Origin: Azotobacter chroococcum
GTDB lineage: Bacteria > Pseudomonadota > Gammaproteobacteria > Pseudomonadales > Pseudomonadaceae
Assembly (NCBI RefSeq): GCF_004339665.1
Contig: NZ_SMMU01000009.1
Location: 62,001 to 126,000, forward strand
Reading direction: 5' to 3'
Length of the DNA stretch: 64,000 nucleotides
Below the pieces are notes generated by a model. It worked only from the letters and a program-made list of their open reading frames with translations, had not been told where the DNA came from and made no database searches. Positions 21,036 to 31,853 of this stretch are shown piece by piece. Position 1 is the stretch's first letter. Each line of letters starts with the position of its first letter. Both the position numbers and the translations under genes were made by a program.

Positions 21036-22201
21036 TTTCAGTTTTTCTTAAATATAAAGTTATTAAGAGAAGTTCGAATAGGAGACGTACGACATGAATG
21101 CATGCCGAAACCTTGACGCAAAGGAGTGACTGGAAACCGCCAGCGAACAACACTGGCAGCACCGGGACCAGGCTTCCGACTCTCCCTGTCCGAATCAACT
21201 TGTTCTTTAGAAACTCTCGAGTTTTTCGCCGCGCAACGTCTTATATTTCAAAGTGATTACGAAAAATCTTGTAACCGTATGTAAGTATGGCGGTTTCAGG
21301 ATCCAAGGGCAATACAATTGCCATTAATTCGCTACTGCATCGCAATCAAGGACTTTTGACGCTTCGGGTCGGGAGCACCGATCAGGAAGAGCAACCCTGC
21401 AGAATAAAAGCTCCTGCGCCGGCGATTCTACGGGTTTCGATGCACCGTTCGATGCTCGGCGACGGGCTTTGGTCGAGGCTGAAAAGTTCCGCGTCGAAAG
21501 GCCATTTACCAGCCCGATCTGCACCGGGTACTTGCGGGGATGCTCCAGCGGATCATGTGGGCTGCCGGCCGCCAGCCACTCCACGCCGGCATGGGGTTAC
21601 GCCAGTCCGGCCCCTCGACCCGAAGCGCTCGCAGGGCGGACTCCCGCATCCGGAGGCACTGCGCTGGGCAGGCTTCTCTCTCTTGGGATGGTTCGCGTGC
21701 ATCCGCCGGATGCATTTGCACTCATTCAACCGTCACGCACGGGCCCGGCTTTTGGCAGATGGATTTCCGAAAAAACTTTTCCGGCTTCGGCCAAAGTTTA
21801 TCGCTGGGCATCAGTCGTGGCATTGCCAATCGACAAAGTTGTCGCCATGGGAATCTCGACTCTACAAGTTCGCCTCATCGCCTTCCCTGACTCGAAATGT
21901 CGACGGCACCTGGTTCGGAAGTGATACGCCATGCCTTCTGGAAAATGAACAAATGAATCCTGCAACCGCTTCGCTAGCTTTCGGAGTATCAGCGTCTAGA
22001 TTTGGCAGTCAACCGCTCTTGATCACAAGACCGCCAAGGGAGTCACAACAGAACATGGCAATATAATTAAAAGTCGAAAAATCATTGCACAAGTACTGTT
22101 TCAGATTCCCCCTCAGCGGTTATCGAGTGGATGCGATGTCAAAGATCGACGCACCCACACTGCTCGCCAACCTGTTGTGCCCCTATCGCGCGGAGAGTGA
22201 G
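21036..22201. other. Gene-poor, A+T-richer stretch between the NRPS and the metallopeptidase
   Basis: About 1.17 kb contains no reading frame with recognisable protein features. Several short open frames on both strands overlap each other and lack family signatures, plausible ribosome sites or consistent codon use. The first 250 bases beside the NRPS start are A+T-rich and should hold its promoter, and the last 150 bases should hold that of the metallopeptidase. The mixed composition suggests decayed, transferred DNA. Confidence 0.5.
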
Positions 22202-24493
22202 ATGGAAAGGAACGGCCATAGAAAAATATCCCTTTTGGGCAAGATGTCGCTGCTTATCCTGGTTAGTGGCGCAGGCTGGGCTGCAAGTGGTGCGCATGCT
22301 GGCGACAAAATGCCCGGGGGTACGGGAGATGCCGGAAAGTCGAATGACAACGAACTGAGGAGTCAGGCTACCCAACCATCCGAAAAGCTTTCAGCCCTGG
22401 TGGAAGAATATCGCACACAGGACCCGAACGCTTCGTTCTCATTTTTCAATGGCCACATCGACAGCTTTTCCACGACGCCTAAAGAGACTATTCCAGAATA
22501 TTCCGTCAAGACCTTGAAAGAGCTTGGCCTGCCGGCGCAGGCCGCCGAACCATTGAAGATCCAAGCGCCGATTTTCTCGGGGACTCTGGAAAAACAGAGC
22601 CACGACATCGAAGCGCAACCAGACGAACAACTGCCCTACGTCGGCGAGGAGTTGCAGACGCCGGAAAAATCCAAAGGCAAGGAAAAGGAAGACTCCAGGG
22701 AAAGCTCCGCCGATGAGGTGACGGAGGAGAACAGAACGGAAGCTGCGTCCTCGCCCCACGAAATGCTGGACTGGGAGCGCCCGACAAAAGAGTTGCTGGC
22801 AAAGGAAAAACGGGCGGCCTCAAAGATCCTGCAGGCCTTTCTCGAGCAGCATGGAAATCTCTTCGAGATCAGCGCGAAAGAACTCAATGAAAGCATGAAA
22901 CTGATGGACTTTACGCATGGCGCCTACACGAGAAAGGCCATCTACAAACAGTTCTACTCGAAAAACGAGGCCGTCCTGTATGGCAAGACCATCGTGCAAT
23001 TCGATATCAACTGGAACGTGGTCGGCATCAGCCGAATGATCGTGACGCCGCAGAAATTTCCCCTGGACAAGTTGAAAGCCGGGATACCGGGTGACAAGGC
23101 AATCAAGATCGCCTCGAATGCCAAGGAAGACTGCGCGAGCGACGATGCAAAACCGCTGCTGGTGGAACCATCGATCGACCTGATCCGCAAGAGACGGGTA
23201 TGGAACGTCGAACTGACTTCCAAGCGGGGAGCATGCCATTGGCGTGTCATCGTGGATCGTGCGGAAGGCACGGTATTGAACGTGAGCGACCTGGTTAGCC
23301 AGGCCTATAACGATGCGAAGGTGAATCGCTGGTATTTTACGGGCGGTGACCTGTTCAGCCCGCAGCAGATCGTCTCGCCGAACCAATATACGCGGAACGA
23401 TCGGCGCCTGGAGCATGACTTCTTCTACATGATGAACGATCATCGTTGCGAGGGCAGCGCGGAAACCGACTGCTCCCTCACGCCGCAGGTTGGCGACACT
23501 TGGTGTGAAAATGCGTATGGAACCGATAACGGATCTTCTTATATCCGCGCCACCCGAAGACTTGATCGGGATTTTGTCTCGTATTTTCCGGGCGGCGAAT
23601 CGGAAACTTTCGGCGAAACCAATGCCTATTACTGGGGGCGCTGGTTCAGCCAGTGGCTGAAACCCTCTCTCGATGCCCTGGGGGTCCTGCCGAGTTCCGC
23701 AAGCGATTATCCGCGCGTGCTCATCATCAGCAACGCCTGCACTGAGGAGAATCGCTCCTGGTACAACTCCGTCTTTCCAGTCACGACCGATGACGACAAG
23801 GGTGAAGGTGGCGACGTTATTCGCCTTGCCCACAAGGATCCTGCAGGTTCATCCGATAGCAATGCGGGCTGTCAAGGTGACGGCTGCTTCATCAATCCAA
23901 GTGAACTGCATCACGAACTCAACCACTTTTATTTACAGCGCTACCATGCTGTGGATACCGACCTGGACTGTGGTGGCTCGAACGAGTTGCAGTTGACGCA
24001 CGAGGGAGTACTTGGCACGGCAGTACCTCATGCCTTTTGGCATGATTACTACAATGTCGGCTATGCCCCGGCCGATACGAACAAGCTGTATTTCTCAAAC
24101 TCGAGCGTCGGCCGGGTTCATACGAATGACGGCAATCTGTCGAAGTTGACGGACTTTTCCTGTGCCAATGCTGCCAGCACCGAAGATCCCTATAGTGCCG
24201 GGCGCGTGGTCGGGCAGGCCCTGTGGAAGTTCTACCATGGAAAGAAAGTCGATGGCGCCACCATCACCAATACCTGGTATCCCAGCACCGATACGGACTT
24301 CAACACACTGGTGTACTGGGCTGCCGAGTTGCAATCCAGCTCCACCTATCAGGACAGGTACGAGTTCGCGAATCGCGTCATGGAGATCCTGGACAAGCAC
24401 AGCAACTGGTCCAGTTCAGGGAAAGGCGATTATTGCGATATCTTCGCCACGCACGAGCTTGGTAACTATATCGATCCAGAGTATTGCAATTGA
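22202..24493 (+). CDS. Secreted HExxH zinc metallopeptidase (gluzincin, fungalysin/thermolysin-like)
   Basis: The product has about 763 residues from the ATG at 22202, preceded by GGAGAGTGAG; an in-frame ATG at 22085 would bury the signal sequence. A Sec signal ends near AHA (residue 33). A long, charged, Glu/Lys-rich linker and a propeptide-like region (about 240-390) precede the catalytic domain. The zinc site is HELNH at 571-575, with a probable third ligand Glu601 in the sequence THEG, the spacing seen in M4/M36 gluzincins. Many paired cysteines suggest disulfides. Base composition is visibly lower in G+C than the flanking genes, indicating transfer. Overall similarity to named families is weak, so the substrate is unknown. 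Confidence 0.75.
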   Translation: MERNGHRKISLLGKMSLLILVSGAGWAASGAHAGDKMPGGTGDAGKSNDNELRSQATQPSEKLSALVEEYRTQDPNASFSFFNGHIDSFSTTPKETIPEYSVKTLKELGLPAQAAEPLKIQAPIFSGTLEKQSHDIEAQPDEQLPYVGEELQTPEKSKGKEKEDSRESSADEVTEENRTEAASSPHEMLDWERPTKELLAKEKRAASKILQAFLEQHGNLFEISAKELNESMKLMDFTHGAYTRKAIYKQFYSKNEAVLYGKTIVQFDINWNVVGISRMIVTPQKFPLDKLKAGIPGDKAIKIASNAKEDCASDDAKPLLVEPSIDLIRKRRVWNVELTSKRGACHWRVIVDRAEGTVLNVSDLVSQAYNDAKVNRWYFTGGDLFSPQQIVSPNQYTRNDRRLEHDFFYMMNDHRCEGSAETDCSLTPQVGDTWCENAYGTDNGSSYIRATRRLDRDFVSYFPGGESETFGETNAYYWGRWFSQWLKPSLDALGVLPSSASDYPRVLIISNACTEENRSWYNSVFPVTTDDDKGEGGDVIRLAHKDPAGSSDSNAGCQGDGCFINPSELHHELNHFYLQRYHAVDTDLDCGGSNELQLTHEGVLGTAVPHAFWHDYYNVGYAPADTNKLYFSNSSVGRVHTNDGNLSKLTDFSCANAASTEDPYSAGRVVGQALWKFYHGKKVDGATITNTWYPSTDTDFNTLVYWAAELQSSSTYQDRYEFANRVMEILDKHSNWSSSGKGDYCDIFATHELGNYIDPEYCN

Positions 24494-24554
24494 TCGGCAG
24501 CAGTCGATTTTCCGTCGCGCCCGTCCGGTCGGAACATGAAGGGCGCCTGCCTGG

Positions 24555-24575
24555 CGATGGCTCGTCGAGCCATCG
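24555..24575. terminator. Palindrome in the convergent intergenic region
   Basis: Ten-base arms (CGATGGCTCG and its complement) flank a single central base, followed on the plus strand by AAAAA. It lies between the convergent metallopeptidase and TonB-receptor genes and may help terminate one of them, though it lacks a T tract in either direction. Confidence 0.4.
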
Positions 24576-24697
24576 AAAAAGCCCCGAGCCAGCGGCTGTC
24601 CGGCACAGCGCGCAGCAGACCGGATAGCCGGGCAAGAAGGCCCCCGGCGCAGGTAGCGTCGTGGCCCGCCAGCCGCCCCGCTAACGACGAAGCTGCA

Positions 24698-24726
24698 GCT
24701 GGTTGGGGCCATCCGCCCCAACCAGC
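24698..24726 (-). terminator. Hairpin downstream of the TonB receptor
   Basis: A perfect 12-bp stem (GCTGGTTGGGGC at 24698-24709 with its complement at 24715-24726) and a 5-base loop lie about 47 bases after the receptor stop codon. No T tract follows, so its strength as a terminator is uncertain. Confidence 0.5.
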
Positions 24727-24772
24727 CATGCACGCGGCACAACCGGGGTATGGGACCCCGGAGCCTCCACCG

Positions 24773-26809
24773 TCACAACCGCCATTCCACCCCGGCATAC
24801 AGACTGCGCCCATCGCCCGGCAGGAACTGGGCGCTGTCCTGCCCGCGGGCATCGGCGATCACCCCGGTGGTGGCGGCGTAGCGGCGGTCGGACAGGTTGC
24901 GGCCCTCGATGAAGAAGCTCGGCCCCTGCGCCGCCCGGTAGCCGGCCTTCAGCCCCCAGAGGGCGTAGCGGTCGGTGTACAGGGTCTCCGCGTGGTCCAC
25001 CGCGTAGTGGCTCGGCACCCACTCGAAGGTCGGCCCGGCGTACCAGCCCGCCCGTTGCCAGAGCAGCTCGCCCTTGACGAACTGGCGCGGCACGCCGGCC
25101 AGGCGGTTGTCGCCGTAGACATCGTCGTCGTCGAAGCGGAAGTCGTTGAACAGGTATTGCCCGCGCAGCACGAAGGCGCCGACCGACCAGGAACCGCCCA
25201 GCTCGACGCCCTGGTGCAGGGTGCGGTCGGCGTTGATCGTGCCCAGCGGGTCGCCGTTGGCGTCGTTGAGCGCCAGCAGCTCGTCGCGGATCTCGCTGCG
25301 GTAGAGCGCCAGGTCGAGCTCCACGCCGCCGCGGCTGTAGCGCAGGCCGGCCTCCCAGGTCCTGGCCCGCTGGGCGTCGTTCTCGCTGACGATCTGGCCG
25401 CCGGTCAGCTCGCTGAAGGTCGGCGGCTCGTAGCTCTGGCTGAAGTTGGCGAACAGCTGCACGCCCTCGGCCAGATCGTGACGCACGCCGAGGCGCGCGA
25501 CGCGGCCGACGTAGGTCGACTCGAAGGATTCGTCCTGGAACACGCACCGGCTGGTGACCGCGGTGCTGCACTTGAGGCGGTCGTCGACCTCGCGCTCCTG
25601 GTGCAGCCAGGCCAGTCCGCCGATCAGCGCCCAGCGCTCGGCCAGCGGGATTTCCAGCTCGGCGAAGGCATTCAGGTTGCGCGCGGTCTGGCGCAGCTCG
25701 TTGAGCTTGCGCCCGGCGTGTCCGCCGACGTTCTGGTGGCGCACGTCGCGGTTGCGCCCGTGGCTGGCCTCGATGCCGCCGGTCCAGCGCCAGCCCTGGC
25801 GCTGCCACTTGTGGGTGAGGCGCAGGCCGTAGTCCTCGCTGTCCACATCGAGCACCTGATAGATCGGGTGCCAGAGATCCTTCTCGCTGTAGAAGCTGGC
25901 CAGCTCCAGGCTGTGGCCGCCGTCCAGCAGCCAGACGGTGCGGTTGCCGAGGCGGTCGAGGGTGAAGTCGCGGCGCTGGTCGTTGCGCAGGTTGTTCGGC
26001 GCGGCCTGCTCGTCGTCGTCATGCATCTGCGCCCTGGTCAGGTTGCCCGGCAGTTCGGAGTCGGTTTCCACGTGGGTCAGGTAGAAGCGGGTGGACAGCC
26101 GCTCCGTGAGCCGCCCGCCGAGGTTGGCGAAGTAGCGCTGGTTGTCCTGCCGGGCATGGTCGCGAAAGCCGTCCTGGGAGGAGTCGGTCATGCTCAGGTA
26201 GGCGTCCCAGTCGCCGAAATCCTGGGCGACCGCCATGAACAGCCGCTGATAGTCGAAGCTGCCGCCCTCGTAGCGCAGGTCCAGCGGCGGCGCGCTCTTG
26301 CCGGTCGGCGCGACGAAGTTGACCGCCCCGCCGAGGGTGGCCGTGCCGTAGTGCCAGGCGTTGGCGCCGCGCAGCACCTCGATGTGGTCGGTGGCCAGCG
26401 GCTCGATGACCTGGAAGTCGAAACTGCCGTCGGCCAGGTTGACCGGCGCGCCGTCCTGCATCAGCAGCAGGCCGCGGCCGTGGAAGGTGCGCTGCAGGCC
26501 GGAGCCGCGGATCGACAGGCGCGACTCCTCGGCTCCGAAGCGCGGCTGGACGAACACCCCGGTGGCCATGCCCAGGGCGTCCTGCAGGGTGCTGCTGCGG
26601 CCGGTCTTGTAGATTTCGCCGTCGACCAGCGTGGCGCCGCCGGGAATCCGCGCGAACTCGGCACGTTTCTCGGCCAGGGTCGGCGCGGTCGGGTCCGGCT
26701 CGCGGCGTCCGTCGATGGTCATGCTGTCCAGCTCGATCTGTTCGGCCAGGACAGGGGTTGCCAGGCCGGCGCTCAGCGCCAGCAGGCTCAGAATGGATGA
26801 AGGGCGCAT
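24773..26809 (-). CDS. TonB-dependent outer-membrane receptor (probable metal receptor)
   Basis: The 678-residue protein has a signal peptide (cleavage after VLA, about residue 22) and a plug domain with LSIRGSGLQRTFHGRG and IEVLRGANAWHYGTATLGGAVNF, followed by a beta-barrel ending in VEWRL with a terminal aromatic-rich strand. There is no STN signalling domain. The ATG at 26809 follows CAGGAG. The gene upstream on the same strand encodes a DUF2946 protein with His/Met/Cys clusters, an association often seen with copper-linked receptors. Transport of a metal or metallophore is therefore likely and copper is a reasonable guess; no Fur box was seen here. Confidence 0.88.
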   Translation of the reverse strand: MRPSSILSLLALSAGLATPVLAEQIELDSMTIDGRREPDPTAPTLAEKRAEFARIPGGATLVDGEIYKTGRSSTLQDALGMATGVFVQPRFGAEESRLSIRGSGLQRTFHGRGLLLMQDGAPVNLADGSFDFQVIEPLATDHIEVLRGANAWHYGTATLGGAVNFVAPTGKSAPPLDLRYEGGSFDYQRLFMAVAQDFGDWDAYLSMTDSSQDGFRDHARQDNQRYFANLGGRLTERLSTRFYLTHVETDSELPGNLTRAQMHDDDEQAAPNNLRNDQRRDFTLDRLGNRTVWLLDGGHSLELASFYSEKDLWHPIYQVLDVDSEDYGLRLTHKWQRQGWRWTGGIEASHGRNRDVRHQNVGGHAGRKLNELRQTARNLNAFAELEIPLAERWALIGGLAWLHQEREVDDRLKCSTAVTSRCVFQDESFESTYVGRVARLGVRHDLAEGVQLFANFSQSYEPPTFSELTGGQIVSENDAQRARTWEAGLRYSRGGVELDLALYRSEIRDELLALNDANGDPLGTINADRTLHQGVELGGSWSVGAFVLRGQYLFNDFRFDDDDVYGDNRLAGVPRQFVKGELLWQRAGWYAGPTFEWVPSHYAVDHAETLYTDRYALWGLKAGYRAAQGPSFFIEGRNLSDRRYAATTGVIADARGQDSAQFLPGDGRSLYAGVEWRL

Positions 26810-26962
26810 CCCGTTCTCCTGAAGTTCTTCTTCGTTCCGTGTCGGGCATGGCCCGGCCGTGGCCGGGACCACGCCGAAGTCGCAGGAAGGGCCGGCTTCG
26901 CCGGCGCACGCTCGCCCCGGGCAGGCCCGGAGGATGGGAGCGACGGCGAAGCCAGGCTGGAA

Positions 26963-27337
26963 TCAGGGCGCGCGGGGGTTGGCCGGAGGCCAGTGCTGGC
27001 GTGGGGGTGCCTTGCCGCGCCGGGCCAGGCTGCGACGCCAGACATGCAGCGGGCGCAGCCAGGCGCCGAGGACGAACAGCAGGGCCAGATCGACGAGGGC
27101 GAGGCAGCTGCAGAGCGGGCAGTTGAAGAAGGCCGGCATCTCCGCCGAACCCTCGTCATCGCCATGCGACATCGATCCGCCATGCCCCTCGGTCGCACAG
27201 GAGCCGTCCGACCCGGCCAGCATGAAGCCGACCATCTGCCCATGGCCGAAGCTGCAATGCAACGCGCCGAGCAGGATGCTGAAAAACAGCATCCAGGCGA
27301 TCAGCGAGCGGTGGTCGCGCGGAAGGTCCATGGGCAT
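26963..27337 (-). CDS. DUF2946 small membrane protein, metal-linked
   Basis: The 124-residue product has an N-terminal hydrophobic helix, a short periplasmic loop rich in His and Met (GHGGSMSHGDDEG) and the conserved Cys pair in NCPLCSC, followed by a second helix and a basic tail. This is the layout of DUF2946 proteins, which are frequently encoded next to TonB-dependent copper receptors. It is 153 bases upstream of the receptor on the same strand, so cotranscription is likely. The function is inferred from context; alternative starts exist at 27337 and 27331. Confidence 0.7.
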   Translation of the reverse strand: MPMDLPRDHRSLIAWMLFFSILLGALHCSFGHGQMVGFMLAGSDGSCATEGHGGSMSHGDDEGSAEMPAFFNCPLCSCLALVDLALLFVLGAWLRPLHVWRRSLARRGKAPPRQHWPPANPRAP

Positions 27338-27375
27338 GGAGCAGGCCGGAGATTCGGAGGACGAAAATCTATCCG

Positions 27376-28113
27376 ATGGCTGCGCCCCATGACAGCCCCG
27401 CCGCGCCTATTTACACTGCCCTCAGTCCTGTACCGACGCCTCTGCCGCCGATGCCGCCACTCCTCCAGTACTTCATCCGCCTGCCTTCCGCCGGACTGCT
27501 GTTCATCCAGTTGCTGGGCGTACTGCTCTATCCGCTGATGGAGGGCACCCAGATCGGACCGGCGCTGCTCGGGGCCTTCGGGATCGTCGTGCTGGGCGCG
27601 GCGCTGCGCATGGTGCGCCGCAGCGCCGCGGTGACCTGGATCGCCCTGGTGCTGGCCGCCGCCATCCTCGTCCTGATGCTGGCCAACACCCTGGCCTCCG
27701 CCTGGGAGATCAAGCTGAGCCTGGCCCTGCTGGAGAGCGCCTTCTATTTCTATGCGGCAGGCAGCCTGATCTTCTACATGATGGAGGACCAGCGGGCGAC
27801 CACCGACGAGCTCTTCGCCGCCGGCGCGACCTTCACCCTGCTGGCCTGGGCCTTCGCCTACCTGTTCATGGCCTGCCAGCTCGTCGCCCCGGACAGCTTC
27901 GTCGGCCAGGTGAATCCCGGCGCGACGCGCAGCTGGATGGACCTGCTGTTCTTGAGCTTCACCACCCTCTCCGGGGTCGGCGTCGGCGACATCCTGCCGC
28001 TCAAGCCCTTTGCCCGCGCCCTGGTGATGCTCGAGGAATTCGCCGGGGTCATGTATTTCACCCTGGTGGTCTCGCGCCTGATCGGCCTGACGATCCTCGG
28101 CGCCAGGCGTTAG
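27376..28113 (+). CDS. Potassium-channel-like membrane protein (Ion_trans_2)
   Basis: The product of up to 245 residues has about six hydrophobic helices and a re-entrant pore segment reading TTLSGVGVGDILP. This corresponds to the K+-channel selectivity filter TxGxGD, with VGVGD preserved. It lacks RCK/TrkA or cyclic-nucleotide domains, so it is a minimal channel. The first ATG (27376) has GGAGG 14 bases upstream and an alternative ATG at 27451 lacks a clear site, so the start is uncertain. It is divergent from the DUF2946 gene with only 38 bases between starts. Confidence 0.75.
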   Translation: MAAPHDSPAAPIYTALSPVPTPLPPMPPLLQYFIRLPSAGLLFIQLLGVLLYPLMEGTQIGPALLGAFGIVVLGAALRMVRRSAAVTWIALVLAAAILVLMLANTLASAWEIKLSLALLESAFYFYAAGSLIFYMMEDQRATTDELFAAGATFTLLAWAFAYLFMACQLVAPDSFVGQVNPGATRSWMDLLFLSFTTLSGVGVGDILPLKPFARALVMLEEFAGVMYFTLVVSRLIGLTILGARR

Positions 28114-28203
28114 GCAGGCTTCCTCGCCCCTCCGGGCCGGGTCGCCCATCGACGGCACAGGCCGCTAGACTGGGATCAGCCCCTTCCCAGCCTGCGAGGC
28201 CCC

Positions 28204-29550
<1,347 letters not shown>

Positions 29551-29617
29551 AGAAGGCAGGCAGCCCGACGCACAGGCCCCCGGATAGTGGCGGATTGATC
29601 TATCCTGCGCCATGGCT

Positions 29618-29650
29618 CCGTCTGCAGCCTGCGGCGCAGACGGGTTTATT
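29618..29650 (+). terminator. Terminator downstream of bauA
   Basis: An 8-bp perfect stem (CCGTCTGC at 29618-29625 with 29636-29643) is followed by GTTTATT, 68 bases after the stop codon. It separates bauA from the diguanylate cyclase gene. Confidence 0.6.
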
Positions 29651-29688
29651 CCCGCCGGCCGGAGTGCCGGCCCAGCAGTAGATCGGAC

Positions 29689-30645
29689 ATGCATTCGCCC
29701 AGGAGCAACCGAAAGAAGAGCAGCCGCCGGCCACGGAAGGCCAGCGACTGCAGCCGCGCCACAGACTTCGAAATCATCCTCGACAGCCTCGACGCCATCG
29801 TCTACGTGGCGGACATGCACAGCTACGAGCTGCTGTTTCTCAACAGCTACGGGCGCCAGCACTATGGCGATCCCGCGGGGATGAAATGCTGGCAGCTGCT
29901 GCAGGCCGGACAGACCGGCCCCTGCGACTTCTGCAGCAACCCCCACCTGCTCGACGCCAACGGCGAGCCGGCCGGGGTCTACGTCTGGGAGTTCCGCAAC
30001 ACCCGCACCGGACGCTGGTACGAATGCCATGACCAGGCCCGGCACTGGGCGGACGGCCGCCTGGTGCGCATCGAGATCGCCACCGACATCACCGAGCGCA
30101 AGCGCATGGAAGAGGAACTCGCCGAGGCCAAGCGGCAGGCCGAGGCCCTCGCCCACATCGACGAACTCACCGGCCTGAACAACCGCCGGGCGTTCTTCCA
30201 GCTGGGCCTGCAGGCCTTCCGGCAGGCCGCGCGCGCCGCCAGCCCCATCGCCGTCATCATGTTCGACCTGGATCATTTCAAGCAGATCAACGATATCCAT
30301 GGCCACTTCGTCGGCGACAAGGTCCTGGTCGCGGTGGCCAACAGCGTGCGCGAACACGTGCGCGAGGCGGACATCGCCGGACGCCTCGGCGGCGAGGAGT
30401 TCGCGCTGATCCTGCCGCAGACCAGCCTGCCCGAGGCGCTGGTCGCCGCCGAACGCCTGCGCGGCACCATCGCCGCCACCAGCCTCGCCCACGGCGAGGC
30501 CCGCATCCGCTGCACCTCCAGCTTCGGCGTCGCCGTCTGCGCGGATGGCTCGCTGGACCTCGAGCACATGCTCAGCCTGGCGGACGCGGAGCTGTACCAG
30601 GCCAAGCGCAACGGGCGCAACCGGGTGGAGCACGCCGGCGCATAG
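29689..30645 (+). CDS. PAS-GGDEF diguanylate cyclase
   Basis: The 318-residue cytoplasmic protein has an N-terminal PAS domain (about 25-140) with a GPCDFC cysteine pair, a short helical linker, and a GGDEF domain (about 150-315). The active-site loop reads GGEEF, and an RxxD inhibitory I-site (READ) stands exactly five residues upstream, so it should make cyclic di-GMP with product inhibition. The metal-binding FDLDHFK motif is intact. There is no membrane segment, so the PAS domain probably senses an internal ligand or redox state. The N-terminal 24 residues are very basic. Confidence 0.93.
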   Translation: MHSPRSNRKKSSRRPRKASDCSRATDFEIILDSLDAIVYVADMHSYELLFLNSYGRQHYGDPAGMKCWQLLQAGQTGPCDFCSNPHLLDANGEPAGVYVWEFRNTRTGRWYECHDQARHWADGRLVRIEIATDITERKRMEEELAEAKRQAEALAHIDELTGLNNRRAFFQLGLQAFRQAARAASPIAVIMFDLDHFKQINDIHGHFVGDKVLVAVANSVREHVREADIAGRLGGEEFALILPQTSLPEALVAAERLRGTIAATSLAHGEARIRCTSSFGVAVCADGSLDLEHMLSLADAELYQAKRNGRNRVEHAGA

Positions 30646-30728
30646 GCCAGCGGGCGGTCGTCCCGGAAGAATGGCAGGCGGGACATGCCGCACCGACCGG
30701 GCATCCGGTTTTGCTTGCTCTCGAAGCC

Positions 30729-30750
30729 AAATGCGTATAATTATCAATTG
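30729..30750. promoter_or_regulatory. Possible Fur box upstream of the HMA2 gene
   Basis: An A+T-rich segment containing ATAATTATCAATTG stands out in a G+C-rich context about 105 bases before the ATG at 30854 and partly matches the Fur consensus built from GATAAT units. It is clearly weaker than the box at 42716, and it could equally be a -10 region. Confidence 0.4.
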
Positions 30751-30853
30751 CCAATTTCGCACACCCCGTCGATGACGACTCCCCGCCCTGCGTCTTGCCG
30801 CCAGCCATGACTGGCGGGGCCGTCGCTCATCTGTCGTACAGGATGAATCACCC

Positions 30854-31282
30854 ATGAGTCGTATCGTTTCCGCGCTGCCCGGGCGCATCCGTATTCGTGA
30901 CAGAGCGCTGCGGGACCGGGCGCGCCTGGCCCGGATCGAGGAAGCGCTGTCCGCCCTCGAAGGCATCGCCAGCCTGCAGCCCAATGCCGGCGCCGGCAGC
31001 CTCGTGATGCACTTCGATGCCGCGCGGATCGCGGTCGAGGTACTGGAGGCGAAGGTCGACGCGATCATCGACGCCGAACTGGCCCGGCCCCACGCGCCGC
31101 GCCGGCGCTCGCTGAAGATGCAGATCAACCGCGGCGCCAAGCTCGGCATGCTGGGCAGCCTGGCCGCCTCGCTGGCGCTGGCCGCGGCCGGCAAGAAAGG
31201 CGCGCACGCCATCACCGGCGGCCTGTTCGTCGCCTGCCTGGGCGTGCACCTGGGCGTGCACCGGCGCTCGCTGGTGCGCTGA
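30854..31282 (+). CDS. HMA2-like small membrane protein, iron-region associated
   Basis: The 142-residue protein begins with an HMA-like ferredoxin fold carrying LPGRIRIR (residues 8-15) in place of the CxxC metal site. Two C-terminal hydrophobic stretches (about 98-115 and 120-135) follow. The GR[IV]R[FIL] motif is shared with the N-terminus of the P1B-6 ATPase and with the protein at 42044-42382. It resembles HMA-domain proteins of ferrosome clusters (FezC-like), but that is inference. It is convergent with dps and lies in the same iron region as its relatives, 7 kb away from them. Confidence 0.65.
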   Translation: MSRIVSALPGRIRIRDRALRDRARLARIEEALSALEGIASLQPNAGAGSLVMHFDAARIAVEVLEAKVDAIIDAELARPHAPRRRSLKMQINRGAKLGMLGSLAASLALAAAGKKGAHAITGGLFVACLGVHLGVHRRSLVR

Positions 31283-31321
31283 GCGCTCTCCCGGCCACGC
31301 CCTTCCCCGTGGCCGGACTCC

Positions 31322-31816
31322 CTACTCCTCCAGAAGACTGCGCAGCATCCAGGCGGTCTTCTCGTGCACTTCCAGGCGCTGGGTGAGCAGATCGGCCGTC
31401 GGCTGGTCGCCGGCCTTGTCGACCACCGGGAACAGCTTGCGGGCGGTGCGGGCGGTCGCCTCCTGGGCGGAAACCAGATAACGGACCATCTCGCCGGCCT
31501 TTGGCACCCCCTTCACCTCCTCGATGGAGGCCAGCTTGGCGAACTCCCTGTAGGTGCCCGGCGCCGGAAAGCCCAGCGCGCGGATGCGTTCGGCGATCAG
31601 GTCGAGGGCGGCCCATTGCTCGGTGTACTGGGTCATGAACATCTGGTGCAGCGTGTTGAACTGCGGGCCGGTCACGTTCCAGTGGAAGTTGTGGGTCATC
31701 AGATAGAGCGTGTAGCTGTCGGCGAGCAGTGCCGACAGGCCATCGGCGATCTTTTCGCGATCCGCGGCATCGATGCCTATATCGATGGCGGGAGTCCTGC
31801 CTTTGCGGTTTTCCAT
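31322..31816 (-). CDS. dps: Dps-family iron-storage/DNA-protection ferritin
   Basis: The 164-residue protein has the Dps signature [19 protein letters not shown] followed by [26 protein letters not shown], which hold the intersubunit ferroxidase ligands. Dodecameric Dps oxidises ferrous iron with hydrogen peroxide, stores it and may bind DNA. The start at 31816 is supported by GAGGAGGG about 5 bases upstream. It lies 37 bases downstream of katA on the same strand, so peroxide removal and iron storage are probably cotranscribed. Confidence 0.94.
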   Translation of the reverse strand: MENRKGRTPAIDIGIDAADREKIADGLSALLADSYTLYLMTHNFHWNVTGPQFNTLHQMFMTQYTEQWAALDLIAERIRALGFPAPGTYREFAKLASIEEVKGVPKAGEMVRYLVSAQEATARTARKLFPVVDKAGDQPTADLLTQRLEVHEKTAWMLRSLLEE

Positions 31817-31853
31817 GGGAACCCTCCTCTCGAAGAAACGATGTTTCCGACGC

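Noticed and set aside
21287-22066. Overlapping short open frames upstream of the metallopeptidase
   Set aside because: They compete on both strands, have no family motif or good ribosome site, and show mixed composition, so I treat the stretch as gene-free.
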